Notes under the pieces: generated by a model
What the model was told of the DNA's origin: nothing
The model's input: the letters and a program-made list of their open reading frames with translations, nothing else
Database searches by the model: none
Part shown: one piece after another, positions 55,392 to 64,000 of the stretch
How positions within the stretch are numbered: the first letter of the stretch is position 1
How the letters are laid out: each line of letters begins with the position of its first letter
Assembly: GCA_023266575.1 (NCBI GenBank)
Contig: JAHFPV010000002.1
Coordinates: 248,001 to 312,000 of the forward strand
Source: Sphingobium sp.
Lineage (GTDB): Bacteria; Pseudomonadota; Alphaproteobacteria; Sphingomonadales; Sphingomonadaceae
DNA: 64,000 bases
Direction of reading: 5' to 3'
Translations under genes and position numbers: made by a program

Positions 55392-56360
55392 TCAGGCGGC
55401 CTGCGCCCCCAGCCAGTCGGCGACCTTTTGCGCGATCGCGCGGAAGGCGTCGGCATGGATGCCCTCGCCTGCCGCCGGGGGATCGCCCGCGTCGGACTGG
55501 CGGCGAATGTCGATGGCGAGCGGGACGCGGCCCAGGAACGGCATCGCCATCTCGCCCGCTGCGGTTTCCGCCCCGCCAGTCCCGAACGGGTCGGAAATTT
55601 CGCCGCAATGGGGGCAGGCATAGCCCGCCATATTTTCAACCAGCCCAATCATCGGCACGCCGACCTGCGTAAACAGGCTGACGGCGCGGGTCGCGTCGAT
55701 CAGGGCCAGATCCTGCGGGGTGGAGACGATCACCGCGCCCGCCGGCTTATGTTTCTGCACCATGGTCAGCTGAATGTCGCCGGTGCCGGGCGGCATGTCC
55801 ACGACCAGCAATTCCGTCTCGCCCCAGTCGGCGTCGATCAGTTGCGACAGGGCATTGCCGACCATCGGCCCGCGCCACGCCAGCGCTTTGCCGGGTTCGA
55901 CCAGATGCGCCATCGACAGCATCGGGATGCCGAGTGTGCCGGTGACGGGGATCAGTTTCTTCTCGCGCGCTTGCGGCTTCTGATCCTCGCTGCCCATCAG
56001 CCGGGCTTGCGAGGGACCGTAAATATCAGCGTCGACTAGGCCGACCTTGTGGCCAAGGCGGTGGAGCGCGACTGCCAGATTGGCGGACAAAGTGGATTTG
56101 CCCACACCGCCCTTGCCCGACGCCACCGCGATGATGCGCAGCGGGCGGCGTTCAGCGGTCTGGGCGATGCGGACGTCGGTGACGCCCGGCACGGTCAGCC
56201 CGCCGTCGCGGATCGCGGCGAGGATCGCGTCGCGCTGGTCGGGGCCAAGCCCGCCCACGTCGAGCGCGAGGGTCATGATGCCGTCCTTGACGCGCGGCGC
56301 GCTGGCGCGGCCATTGGTCAGGGCGGTCAGGCGGGCGGTAAAATCGGCGATATCGGTCAT
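55392..56360 (-). CDS. apbC: Iron-sulfur cluster carrier ATPase (ApbC/Mrp)
   Basis: The 322-residue Mrp/NBP35 protein has an N-terminal FeS-assembly-like domain (about 1-70), Walker A VASGKGGVGKSTLSAN, GLVDADIYGPSQ, and CxxC in YACPHCG, the bridging cluster site. It delivers [4Fe-4S] clusters to apoproteins. Its end touches the GNAT stop. It is divergent from hflK. Confidence 0.93.
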   Translation of the reverse strand: MTDIADFTARLTALTNGRASAPRVKDGIMTLALDVGGLGPDQRDAILAAIRDGGLTVPGVTDVRIAQTAERRPLRIIAVASGKGGVGKSTLSANLAVALHRLGHKVGLVDADIYGPSQARLMGSEDQKPQAREKKLIPVTGTLGIPMLSMAHLVEPGKALAWRGPMVGNALSQLIDADWGETELLVVDMPPGTGDIQLTMVQKHKPAGAVIVSTPQDLALIDATRAVSLFTQVGVPMIGLVENMAGYACPHCGEISDPFGTGGAETAAGEMAMPFLGRVPLAIDIRRQSDAGDPPAAGEGIHADAFRAIAQKVADWLGAQAA

Positions 56361-56433
56361 GGCGACGCCCTGTAGGAAATAATCGCAGCCATTGGCACTG
56401 TTTTTCGTGGATAAGCCTTCCTATAGAAGAGCG

Positions 56434-57555
56434 ATGAAAAGAATTTTCGGGTGGATGCCCGGCATCATGAGCATGGCTCAAGGGCCTTGGGGCGGAAAAA
56501 GCGACGGGCCGGATGGCAATGACGGGAAAGGGCCGGGCGGCGATGGCGGCCCGCGCAACCCATGGACCCAGCCCAGTCGGCCCACCGGCCAGAAAGGCCC
56601 GTCGGCGATCGACGAACTGCTGCGGCGAGGGCGCGAAAGCTTTGGCCAGGGCGGCGGCGGCTTTGGCGGCCTGCCCCCGCGCGCCAATGGCAAGGCGCTG
56701 TGGCCCATCGCTATCGCCCTGCTGGTGATATTGTGGCTGGTGCTGACCAGTTTCCACCGCGTCGGCCCGCAGGAGCGCGGCGTCGTGACCTTCCTTGGCA
56801 AATATAGCCGCACCCTGTCACCGGGCATCAGCCTGACCATGCCCGCCCCGTTCGAGACGGTATCGACGGTGGACGTGGAAGAAATCCGCACCATCGACGT
56901 CGGATCGACCAATGCGGAGAGCGAAAATCTGGTGCTGACCGGCGACCAGAATATCATTGATCTCGCCTATTCGGTGCGCTGGAATATCCGCAACCCGGAA
57001 CTCTATCTGTTCCAGCTGTCGGACCCGGACGCAGCCGTGCGCGAAGTCGCCGAAAGCGCGATGCGGTCCGTGCTGGCCAGCGTCAGCCTGGACGATGCGC
57101 TGGGCGCGGGGCGCACCGCGATCGAGCAGCAGGTCGAACAGCGGATGCAGGAGATATTGAATGGCTATCGGTCGGGCATCCTGATTCAGGGTGTCGCGAT
57201 CAAGCAGGCCGATCCGCCAAGCGCGGTCAATGATGCGTTCAAGGCGGTGTCGGCGGCGCAGCAGACGGCGCAAACCTATCTGAACGAAGCGCGTGCCGCC
57301 GCCCAGCAGGTGACCGCCAAGGCGCAGGGCGAGGCCGCGTCGTTCGACAAGGTTTACGAACAATATCGCCTGTCGCCCGACGTGACCCGCCGCCGCATGT
57401 ATTATGAAACCATGGAGGGCGTGTTGTCGAACGTCGACAAGACCATCGTCGAAGGCGGCAATGTGACGCCCTATCTGCCCCTGCCCGAAATCAAGCGTCG
57501 CGCGCAGGCGACCGCCGCCGCCCCCGGCGGGACCACCGTTACGGGAGGCCAGTGA
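56434..57555 (+). CDS. hflK: FtsH protease modulator HflK
   Basis: The 373-residue membrane SPFH protein has a Gly-rich N-terminal tail, one helix (LWPIAIALLVILWLVLTSF, about 88-107), the PHB/SPFH domain and a C-terminal helical tail, AAQQVTAKAQGEAASFDKVY. With HflC it controls FtsH. ATG 56434 was taken (MKRIFGWMPGIMSMAQ). Overlaps hflC by one base (TGATG). Confidence 0.93.
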   Translation: MKRIFGWMPGIMSMAQGPWGGKSDGPDGNDGKGPGGDGGPRNPWTQPSRPTGQKGPSAIDELLRRGRESFGQGGGGFGGLPPRANGKALWPIAIALLVILWLVLTSFHRVGPQERGVVTFLGKYSRTLSPGISLTMPAPFETVSTVDVEEIRTIDVGSTNAESENLVLTGDQNIIDLAYSVRWNIRNPELYLFQLSDPDAAVREVAESAMRSVLASVSLDDALGAGRTAIEQQVEQRMQEILNGYRSGILIQGVAIKQADPPSAVNDAFKAVSAAQQTAQTYLNEARAAAQQVTAKAQGEAASFDKVYEQYRLSPDVTRRRMYYETMEGVLSNVDKTIVEGGNVTPYLPLPEIKRRAQATAAAPGGTTVTGGQ

Positions 57556-58403
57556 TGCCAGTCCTATTGCGCCAACCCATCGCGCTTGCGCTGATCGCGC
57601 TGTTCCTGCTGATCGTGGTCGGTAGCACGGTGACGATCGTGCCGGAAACCCGGCAGGGCGTGATCGTGCGCTTTGGCGATCCCAAGGCGATCATCAACCG
57701 CTATCGCCAGAATGAGACGTTCGGCAATACCGGTGCGGGCATCATCCTGCGCTGGCCGTTCATCGACCAGATCGTGTGGATCGACAAGCGGGTGCTGTCG
57801 GTCGAGATGGAGCGGCAGCAAGTGCTGTCCACCGACCAGCTGCGTTTGCAGGTCGATGCCTTCGCCCGCTATCGCATCGTCGATCCGCTGCGCATGTATA
57901 TTGCCGCTGGCAATGAGGAGCGGGTGTCGGACGCGCTGCGCCCGATCCTGGGGTCGGCGCTGCGCAACGAATTGGGCAAGCGGCCCTTTGCCGCGCTGCT
58001 CAGCCCCGAACGCGGCCAGGTGATGCAGAATATCGAGGCCGGGCTGGACCGGGTCGCGCGCCAATATGGGGCGGAGATTGTCGATGTGCGGATCAAGCGC
58101 GCCGACCTGCCCGACGGCACGCCGCTGGAAAGCGCCTTCACCCGGATGCGGACGGCGCGCGAGCAGGAAGCGCTGACGATCCGCGCGCAGGGGGCCAAGC
58201 AGGCGCAGATCATCCGCGCCGAAGCGGACGCCAATGCCGCGCGCATCTATGCCGAAAGCTTCGGGAAAGACCCGTCCTTCTATGATTTCTATCGGGCGAT
58301 GCAGAGCTATCGCTACACCTTCTCGCCCGATCGCACCGGGCAGACCAACATCATCCTGTCGCCGAACAACGAGTTTCTGCAACAGTTTCAGGGACGCAAA
58401 TAA
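57555..58403 (+). CDS. hflC: FtsH protease modulator HflC
   Basis: The 282-residue partner of HflK has one N-terminal helix (QPIALALIALFLLIVVGSTV) and an SPFH domain, ending FLQQFQGRK. I took ATG 57555 with GGGAGG upstream rather than GTG 57552, the first codon of the open frame. Confidence 0.94.
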   Translation: MPVLLRQPIALALIALFLLIVVGSTVTIVPETRQGVIVRFGDPKAIINRYRQNETFGNTGAGIILRWPFIDQIVWIDKRVLSVEMERQQVLSTDQLRLQVDAFARYRIVDPLRMYIAAGNEERVSDALRPILGSALRNELGKRPFAALLSPERGQVMQNIEAGLDRVARQYGAEIVDVRIKRADLPDGTPLESAFTRMRTAREQEALTIRAQGAKQAQIIRAEADANAARIYAESFGKDPSFYDFYRAMQSYRYTFSPDRTGQTNIILSPNNEFLQQFQGRK

Positions 58404-58412
58404 GGGTTCACC

Positions 58413-58442
58413 GATGCTGCGGATCATTTCGGAACCAGCATC
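58413..58442 (+). terminator. Hairpin after hflC
   Basis: GATGCTG (58413-58419) pairs with CAGCATC (58436-58442), 10 bases after the hflC stop, with a 16-base loop that holds a smaller complementarity. No T-tract; weak evidence. Confidence 0.3.
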
Positions 58443-58536
58443 ATTCAATGAGGGTTAAGGCAAGGCGGCGCATGTCCGGCTCTCCATCGAGAGTCCCGCC
58501 TTCCATTTCCTGAAGATCATGAGAGGACCGTCACGA

Positions 58537-60045
58537 GTGCGTTACGCTTATGCCATTACCGGCGCCCTGTTGCTGGGCGGCACCGCCATAGCCATCACGT
58601 CCCCCAATGTCGGCGCGCAGACCGCGCAGAATGAAGGATTGCAGGCCGCCGCCCCGGCGGGCGCGCCCGCAAGCCTGGCCGACATGGTCGAAAAGCTGCA
58701 ACCGGCGGTCGTCAACATTTCCACCAAGCAACGGGTGGCGGTTCCACAGAACCCCTTTGCCGGCACCCCCTTTGGCGACCTGTTCGGCCAGGGCCAGGCG
58801 CCGGGCGGACGGCCGCAGACGCGGCAGGCCCAGTCGCTGGGGTCAGGCTTCCTCATTTCGGCTGACGGCTATATCGTCACCAACAACCATGTCGTGTCAG
58901 CAGGCGCGGAAGGCGCCAGCGTCGATTCGATCACGGTGACGCTGACCAACAAGGAAGAATATAGCGCCAAGCTGGTCGGCCGCGATCCCGCGACCGATCT
59001 GGCGGTGCTGAAGATCGACGCGAAAAAGCCCCTGCCCTTCGTCAAGTTCGGCGACAGCAGCAAGGCGCGCGTGGGTGACTGGGTCGTCGCGATCGGCAAT
59101 CCCTTCGCCCTGTCCGGCACCGTGACGGCGGGCATCATCTCCGCCCTGCATCGCGGCACTGGCGGCACCTATGACAAGTTCATCCAGACCGATGCGTCGA
59201 TCAACCAGGGCAACAGCGGTGGCCCGATGTTCGACATGCGCGGCAATGTGATCGGCATCAACAGCCAGATTTTGTCGCCGTCGGGCGGCAATGTCGGCAT
59301 CGGCTTTGCCATTCCATCCGAACAGGCCGCGCCGATCGTCGCGACCCTGCGTCAGGGGCAGAGCGTCAAGCGCGGCTATCTGGGCGTGCAGATCAGCCCG
59401 CTGGGTGAAGATCTGGCCGATTCGCTGGGTCTGGCCAAGAATCGCGGCGAATTCGTCCAGGGCGTCGAGCCGGGCAAGGGCGCGGACAAGGCCGGGATCA
59501 AGGCGGGCGACGTGATCGTCGCCGTCAATGGTCAGGAAGTGAACCCGGACCAGAATCTGTCGTCGATCGTCGCCAGCCAGCCGATCGGCAGCAAGGTGCC
59601 GATCGTCCTGCTGCGCAACGGGCAGCGCCAGACGGTCACCGCGATCGTGGGCGAGCGTCCGTCCGAGGATGAGCTGACCAACTTCGCCCCGCAACAGGAT
59701 GAGGACTTCAGCCAGCAGGACCAGAATCCGGGTCAGGCGGCGCAGCAGTCGCTGGGCATTTCGGCGATCCCGCTGACGCCGAGCATCATCCGCCAGCTGG
59801 GCGTGGCTGCCGATACGCGCGGCGTGGTGATCACCGCTGTTGACGGTTCGACCGATGCCGGGGCCAAGGGGCTGCGGCGTGGCGACGTCATCATCAGCGC
59901 CAACAACCGCCCGGTCACCAGCCAGGCGGAGCTGGACGCGCAGGTCAAGGCAGTGGCGGCGCAGAACCGCAACGCCATCCTGCTCCAGGTGCTGCGTCGC
60001 GGCCAGCAGCCGATTTTCCTGCCGGTGCGTTTGCGCGATAAATAA
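58537..60045 (+). CDS. degP: Do-family periplasmic serine protease (DegP/DegQ-like)
   Basis: The 502-residue exported protease has a signal peptide (YAYAITGALLLGGTAIAITS), the triad His118 (VTNNHVVSAG), Asp154 and Ser227 (GNSGGPMF), and two PDZ domains (about 270-360 and 410-495). GTG 58537 has AGAGGA 9 bases upstream; an in-frame ATG at 58519 is the alternative and adds six residues. It follows hflKC, a related envelope-quality system. Confidence 0.94.
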   Translation: MRYAYAITGALLLGGTAIAITSPNVGAQTAQNEGLQAAAPAGAPASLADMVEKLQPAVVNISTKQRVAVPQNPFAGTPFGDLFGQGQAPGGRPQTRQAQSLGSGFLISADGYIVTNNHVVSAGAEGASVDSITVTLTNKEEYSAKLVGRDPATDLAVLKIDAKKPLPFVKFGDSSKARVGDWVVAIGNPFALSGTVTAGIISALHRGTGGTYDKFIQTDASINQGNSGGPMFDMRGNVIGINSQILSPSGGNVGIGFAIPSEQAAPIVATLRQGQSVKRGYLGVQISPLGEDLADSLGLAKNRGEFVQGVEPGKGADKAGIKAGDVIVAVNGQEVNPDQNLSSIVASQPIGSKVPIVLLRNGQRQTVTAIVGERPSEDELTNFAPQQDEDFSQQDQNPGQAAQQSLGISAIPLTPSIIRQLGVAADTRGVVITAVDGSTDAGAKGLRRGDVIISANNRPVTSQAELDAQVKAVAAQNRNAILLQVLRRGQQPIFLPVRLRDK

Positions 60046-60103
60046 GCGCGGCGCTTGCCGGACCATGCTTCCGCTCTGTAGGGTGGATGCAGCCATATCA
60101 GAC

Positions 60104-60183
60104 CCGTTCGGGCTGAGCCTGTCGAAGCCGCTTCCTTGAAAAGGGAAGAAGAACGGCCCTTCGACAGGCTCAGGGCGAACGGG
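60104..60183. repeat. Inverted pair of the dispersed repeat
   Basis: CCGTTCGGGCTGAGCCTGTC (60104 onward) and the complementary arm ending CAGGCTCAGGGCGAACGGG (to about 60183) enclose a short spacer, as at 30874-30962. It lies between the protease and the ATPase genes. Confidence 0.8.
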
Positions 60184-60208
60184 TATTTTTTGTCAGGGGA
60201 TTGGACGG

Positions 60209-61840
60209 ATGAGCGACGGCATTTTCATTGGTCTGGGCGCGCCGGACAAGGATGGCGGGATCCGTCAATTGCTCAACCTGCGCCGGGCCAACCGCCATGG
60301 GCTGATCGCGGGGGCGACGGGCACGGGCAAGACGGTGACGTTGCAGGGGATTGCCGAGAGTTTTTCCGCGCTGGGCGTGCCGGTGTTCCTGTCCGACGTG
60401 AAGGGCGACCTGTCCGGCATCGCCATGGCCGGTTCCCCGACCTTCAAAAATGCCGACAAGCTGGTCGCGCGGGCGGCAGAGATTGGCCTCTCCGATTATA
60501 GCTATGCTGATAATCCGGCGATCTTCTGGGATCTCTATGGGGAACAGGGTCACCCCATTCGCACCACCGTCAGCGAGATGGGGCCGTTGCTGCTGGCGCG
60601 ACTGATGGGCCTCAACGAAACGCAGGAAGGCGTGCTGACCATTGCGTTCAAATATGCCGATGAGGAAGGGCTGCTGCTGCTCGACCTTGGCGATTTGCAG
60701 GCGATGCTGGCCTATTGCGCGGAGAATGCCGATACGTTGTCGGCGCGCTACGGCAATGTCACAAAGGCTAGCGTCGGCGCGATCCAGCGGCAATTGCTCC
60801 AGCTCGAAGCCCAAGGCGGCGCGCATTTCTTTGGCGAACCGGCGCTGGACATTCATGATTTTCTGAAAGTCGACGAGCAGGGTCGCGGCTATATCAATGT
60901 GCTGGCCGCCGATAAGTTGATGCAGAGTCCCAAGCTCTATGCGACCTTCCTGTTGTGGCTTTTGTCCGAACTGTTCGAGACGCTGCCCGAAGTGGGCGAT
61001 CCCGACAAGCCGGTGCTGATCTTCTTCTTTGATGAAGCGCATCTGCTGTTCGACGAGGCGCCCAAAGCGCTGACCGACAAGATCGAGCAGGTGGTCCGAC
61101 TGATCCGGTCGAAGGGGGTGGGCGTCTATTTCGTGACCCAGAACCCGATAGACATACCAGAGGAAGTCGCCGGGCAATTGGGCAATCGGGTGCAGCACGC
61201 GCTGCGCGCCTTCACCCCGCGCGACCAGCGCGCGATCAAGGCGGCGGCGGAGACGTTCCGCATCAATCCCGACCTTGATGTCGAGACGGCGATCACGCAA
61301 TTGAAGGTCGGCGAGGCGTTGGTGTCGCTGTTGCAGGAGGATGGATCGCCCGGCATCGTCCAGCGCACGCTGATCGCGCCGCCGCGATCAAGACTGGGGC
61401 CGGTCTCTCCCAAGGAGCGGGCGATCATCCAGTCGATTTCGCCGGTGGCGGGCAAATATGACGAGGCGATCGACCGGGAATCGGCGGAGGAAATTCTTGC
61501 CGCGCGCGGCAATGCCGCAGCGGCGGCCGCAGAGGCGAAGAAGGCGCAGGACGAAGCGGAGCGGACTGCCGCCGTGCAGGCCAAGGCCGAAGCCAAGCAG
61601 CGCGAACAGCAGATCAAGGAACAGGCGCGCGCGGACGCTGCCGCTGCGCGCGAGGCCGCCAAGCCATCGGCGATCGACAAGGCGATCCAGTCCGCCACCC
61701 GCGCCGCCGGTTCATCGGTCGGGCGGCAGGTCGCCAACGAACTGGGCCGCGCGGTGTTCGGCGGATCGAGCCGCAAATCGTCGGGCGGCGGGATTGCAGG
61801 GAAGCTGGTGCGCGGGATTTTGGGCAGTTTGTTCAAGTAA
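60209..61840 (+). CDS. HerA-like ATPase (DUF853/YjgR)
   Basis: The 543-residue ATPase has Walker [14 protein letters not shown] (about 35-47), [11 protein letters not shown], Walker [18 protein letters not shown] and the arginine-finger region [14 protein letters not shown] charged Ala-rich coiled coil (about 430-490) and a Gly/Ser-rich tail follow. No nuclease partner (NurA) or SIR2 gene is adjacent, so it does not look like a defence HerA system. It starts 25 bases after the repeat. Confidence 0.88.
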   Translation: MSDGIFIGLGAPDKDGGIRQLLNLRRANRHGLIAGATGTGKTVTLQGIAESFSALGVPVFLSDVKGDLSGIAMAGSPTFKNADKLVARAAEIGLSDYSYADNPAIFWDLYGEQGHPIRTTVSEMGPLLLARLMGLNETQEGVLTIAFKYADEEGLLLLDLGDLQAMLAYCAENADTLSARYGNVTKASVGAIQRQLLQLEAQGGAHFFGEPALDIHDFLKVDEQGRGYINVLAADKLMQSPKLYATFLLWLLSELFETLPEVGDPDKPVLIFFFDEAHLLFDEAPKALTDKIEQVVRLIRSKGVGVYFVTQNPIDIPEEVAGQLGNRVQHALRAFTPRDQRAIKAAAETFRINPDLDVETAITQLKVGEALVSLLQEDGSPGIVQRTLIAPPRSRLGPVSPKERAIIQSISPVAGKYDEAIDRESAEEILAARGNAAAAAAEAKKAQDEAERTAAVQAKAEAKQREQQIKEQARADAAAAREAAKPSAIDKAIQSATRAAGSSVGRQVANELGRAVFGGSSRKSSGGGIAGKLVRGILGSLFK

Positions 61841-61930
61841 AGCCATCGCATCGCGGGGCCAAGAAAAGCTGCGTCCTTTGCCTGGCACCATGGTTGCCTG
61901 TTTGCGGGGACAGCGGCTAAAGCCTTTGGC

Positions 61931-63235
61931 ATGACAGCCCCCTCCCCGCATCGCCATCCGCTGCATTTCGGCGATTTTCGGGCCTATCTGATCGGGCGGA
62001 TGACCGCGGTGCTGGCGCAGTACAGCATGATGATCGTGCTGGGCTGGCAGGCCTATAATATCGCGCGGGAAACAATGACGACGGCGGGCGCGTCGGCGCA
62101 GCTGGGGCTGATCGGCCTGGCGCAATTTTTGCCGCTGTTTTTCCTGACGCCGCTGACCGGCTGGGTCGCGGACCATTATGACCGGCGGATCATCACCCGG
62201 CTGACGCTGACGATGCTGACAGCGGCGGCGGGGTTGCTGGCCTTTGCAACGTTTCAGGGCTGGGTCGGGCTGCCGCTGATCTTCGGCATTGCCGTCATCG
62301 TCGGCATTGCCCGCGCCTTCAACGGCCCCGCTTATGGCGCGCTGGCCCCCAATCTGGTACCGCGCGAGGTGTTGCCCAATGCTATCGCCATATCCGGCGT
62401 GGTGTGGCAGGCCGGGTCGATCGTCGGCCCGGCGCTGGGCGGCTATGCCTATGCGGCGACGCCTTGGGGCGCCTATGCGCTGGCGGCGATCCTTTATGGC
62501 GTGGCGCTGGGCGCGATGATGCTGATCGGCCCGGTGCCGCAGCCCGAACGCGACATCAGCCGCCATCCGATCCGCCAGATGATCGACGGGCTGACCTATG
62601 TGCGGACCAACCGGCTGGTGCTGGCGACGATCACGCTGGACCTGTTTGCGGTGCTGCTGGCGGGGGCGACCGCGCTGCTGCCGGTCTATGCCCGCGACAT
62701 ATTACATGTGGGGTCGGCGGGGTTGGGGCATCTGGCCGCCGCACCGGGGATCGGCGCGGGGCTGATGGCATTGTGGTTTTCGTTTCGGCCGTTGAAGAAT
62801 GACGTCGGCGTCAAGATGCTGGGGGCGGTTGTCCTGTTCGGCATTGCCACCATAGCGTTCGGCTGCACCGCCTTCCTGCCGCGCAGCATCGCGATGGAAT
62901 TTGGCATCGGCGCGCTGGTGGTGCTGGGCGCGGCGGACATGATTTCGGTGTTCGTGCGCCAGTCGCTGGTCCAGCTCCATACCCCCGACGCGATGCGCGG
63001 GCGGGTGTCGAGCCTGTCGCAACTGACCATTTCCGCCTCCAACGAACTGGGCGAAGCGGAAAGCGGCTTTCTTGCCGCGCTGGTCGGGCCGGTTGCCGCT
63101 GTCATTGGCGGTGGCATCGGTGCTATCGTCATCACCCTGTTCTGGGCGCGGCTCTTTCCCGAATTGCGCCTTGCACGCACCTTCGACCCACCCGACATAA
63201 GGGCGGCGGACCTCAGCCAGGAGAAAGCCCCATGA
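61931..63235 (+). CDS. MFS transporter, EntS-like
   Basis: The 434-residue protein has 12 membrane segments. The start [20 protein letters not shown] and the loop [15 protein letters not shown] (the MFS motif A region) suit the MFS_3 class, which includes the enterobactin exporter EntS. Substrate unknown. ATG 63232 of cysK overlaps its stop (ATGA). Confidence 0.85.
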   Translation: MTAPSPHRHPLHFGDFRAYLIGRMTAVLAQYSMMIVLGWQAYNIARETMTTAGASAQLGLIGLAQFLPLFFLTPLTGWVADHYDRRIITRLTLTMLTAAAGLLAFATFQGWVGLPLIFGIAVIVGIARAFNGPAYGALAPNLVPREVLPNAIAISGVVWQAGSIVGPALGGYAYAATPWGAYALAAILYGVALGAMMLIGPVPQPERDISRHPIRQMIDGLTYVRTNRLVLATITLDLFAVLLAGATALLPVYARDILHVGSAGLGHLAAAPGIGAGLMALWFSFRPLKNDVGVKMLGAVVLFGIATIAFGCTAFLPRSIAMEFGIGALVVLGAADMISVFVRQSLVQLHTPDAMRGRVSSLSQLTISASNELGEAESGFLAALVGPVAAVIGGGIGAIVITLFWARLFPELRLARTFDPPDIRAADLSQEKAP

Positions 63236-64000
63236 AAGCTGCCACGATACTCGAAACCATCGGCAACACCCCCCATGTCCGGGTGAACCGGCTGTTTGGT
63301 GATGCGCCTGACGGCACAGAGGTGTGGATCAAGTCGGAACGCTCCAATCCGGGCGGGTCGATCAAGGACCGGATCGCGCTGGCCATGATCGAGGCCGCCG
63401 AAGCGTCTGGCGACCTGCAACCGGGCGGCACCATCATCGAGCCGACTTCGGGCAATACCGGCGTGGGGCTGGCCATGGTCGCGGCGGTGAAGGGTTACAG
63501 ACTGGTGCTGGTCATGCCCGAAAGCATGTCGATCGAGCGGCGGCGGCTGATGCTGGCCTATGGCGCCAGTTTCGACCTGACCCCCCGCGAAAAGGGGATG
63601 AAGGGCGCGATCGAGCGCGCGCTGGAGCTGGTGGCGCAGACCCCCAATAGCTGGATGCCGCAGCAGTTCGAGAATCCCGCGAACATCGCGGTCCATGCCC
63701 GCACCACCGCGCAGGAGATATTGGCCGATTTCGCCGACGCACCGATCGACGTGCTGATCACCGGCGTCGGCACCGGCGGGCATATTACCGGCACGGCGGA
63801 GGTGCTGAAACAGGCCTGGCCGGGGATCAAGGTCTATGCGGTCGAGCCGACCCTGTCGCATGTCATCAGCGGCGGCCAGCCCGGCCCGCACCCGATCCAG
63901 GGGATTGGCGCGGGATTCATTCCGGCAAACCTGCATACCCAGTTGCTCGACGGAGTGATCCAGGTCGATCCGGCTGACGCGAAGGAGTATGCGCGACGGT
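63232..64000 (+). CDS. cysK: Cysteine synthase A, 5' part
   Basis: The open frame continues past the window end (about 256 residues seen). [20 protein letters not shown] and [12 protein letters not shown] place the PLP Lys at 45. [15 protein letters not shown] and [15 protein letters not shown] are classic O-acetylserine sulfhydrylase motifs. It is coupled to the MFS gene by an ATGA overlap. Confidence 0.93.
   Translation, partial: MKAATILETIGNTPHVRVNRLFGDAPDGTEVWIKSERSNPGGSIKDRIALAMIEAAEASGDLQPGGTIIEPTSGNTGVGLAMVAAVKGYRLVLVMPESMSIERRRLMLAYGASFDLTPREKGMKGAIERALELVAQTPNSWMPQQFENPANIAVHARTTAQEILADFADAPIDVLITGVGTGGHITGTAEVLKQAWPGIKVYAVEPTLSHVISGGQPGPHPIQGIGAGFIPANLHTQLLDGVIQVDPADAKEYARR

Noticed and set aside
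60209..61840. HerA-like ATPase as part of a phage-defence system
   Set aside because: No NurA, SIR2 or DUF4297 neighbour; fits the housekeeping YjgR class.

Overview
This window is a high-GC alphaproteobacterial chromosome segment, most likely from the Sphingomonadaceae (Sphingobium/Sphingomonas type). The evidence is the gene order cdsA-uppS-frr-pyrH-tsf-rpsB, the mdh-sucD-sucA-sucB-lpd cluster, a ribosomal protein S9 with a long Ala/Pro-rich N-terminus, a GAAC-N7-GAAC LexA-type box, and intergenic dispersed repeats related to TTCGACAGGCTCAGGGCGAA. This assignment comes from reading the sequence; no database was searched. No rRNA, tRNA, CRISPR array, transposase or prophage gene was seen.

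Regions: (1) 1-4224, minus strand: lipid-carrier and translation genes (cdsA fragment, uppS, frr, pyrH, tsf, rpsB). Divergent from rpsB is a small single-pass membrane protein gene with a LexA-type box over its promoter. (2) 4716-9327: pssA-psd (phosphatidylethanolamine), icd, and a GNAT-nitrilase fusion. (3) 9406-16877: an AT-richer ExbD-like orphan, a hicAB module, glmS, a vapBC-like module, a metallophosphoesterase, glmU, gph and an atypical crotonase. (4) 16951-27231, minus strand: a TCA-cycle block (lpd, sucB, sucA, sucD, mdh, zapE, a PaaI thioesterase, sdhB). It has no sucC and holds a candidate small RNA beside mdh. (5) 27391-32317: a CDP-alcohol/glycerophosphotransferase/HIT/nucleotidyltransferase/flippase cluster, probably for a surface glycolipid or phosphoglycan. 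(6) 32524-36217: rpsI-rplM, a secreted protein, heme A synthase, then the sugar-acid genes begin.

(7) 35588-42474: a divergent sugar-acid catabolic locus. dgoA-dgoK lie on the minus strand; an IlvD/Edd dehydratase, a ketoglutarate-semialdehyde dehydrogenase, a Gfo/Idh sugar dehydrogenase and a FadR-type regulator lie on the plus strand. The set suits oxidative D-galactose and possibly L-arabinose use. (8) 42594-50010: an iron-uptake and flavinylation island with PepSY, DUF2271, DUF4198 and ApbE proteins, a small hypothetical protein, PiuC, TonB and a catecholate-siderophore-type receptor. Similar GCGAAT motifs precede three of its transcription units. (9) 50073-64000: an RHH protein, phaB, hemH, an IorB-like molybdoenzyme, a CoA-binding protein, GNAT, apbC, hflK-hflC, a Do-family protease, a HerA-like ATPase, an MFS exporter and a truncated cysK.

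Many pairs overlap by ATGA or GTGA, indicating translational coupling (pssA/psd, glmU/phosphoesterase, gph/crotonase, zapE/thioesterase, dgoA/dgoK, the glycan genes, hemH/IorB, MFS/cysK). Most of the window is ordinary housekeeping content. The best leads are the putative SOS-controlled membrane peptide, the orphan-terminator RNA beside mdh, the split cytidylyl/CDP-alcohol glycan locus, and the predicted ApbE target in the iron island.
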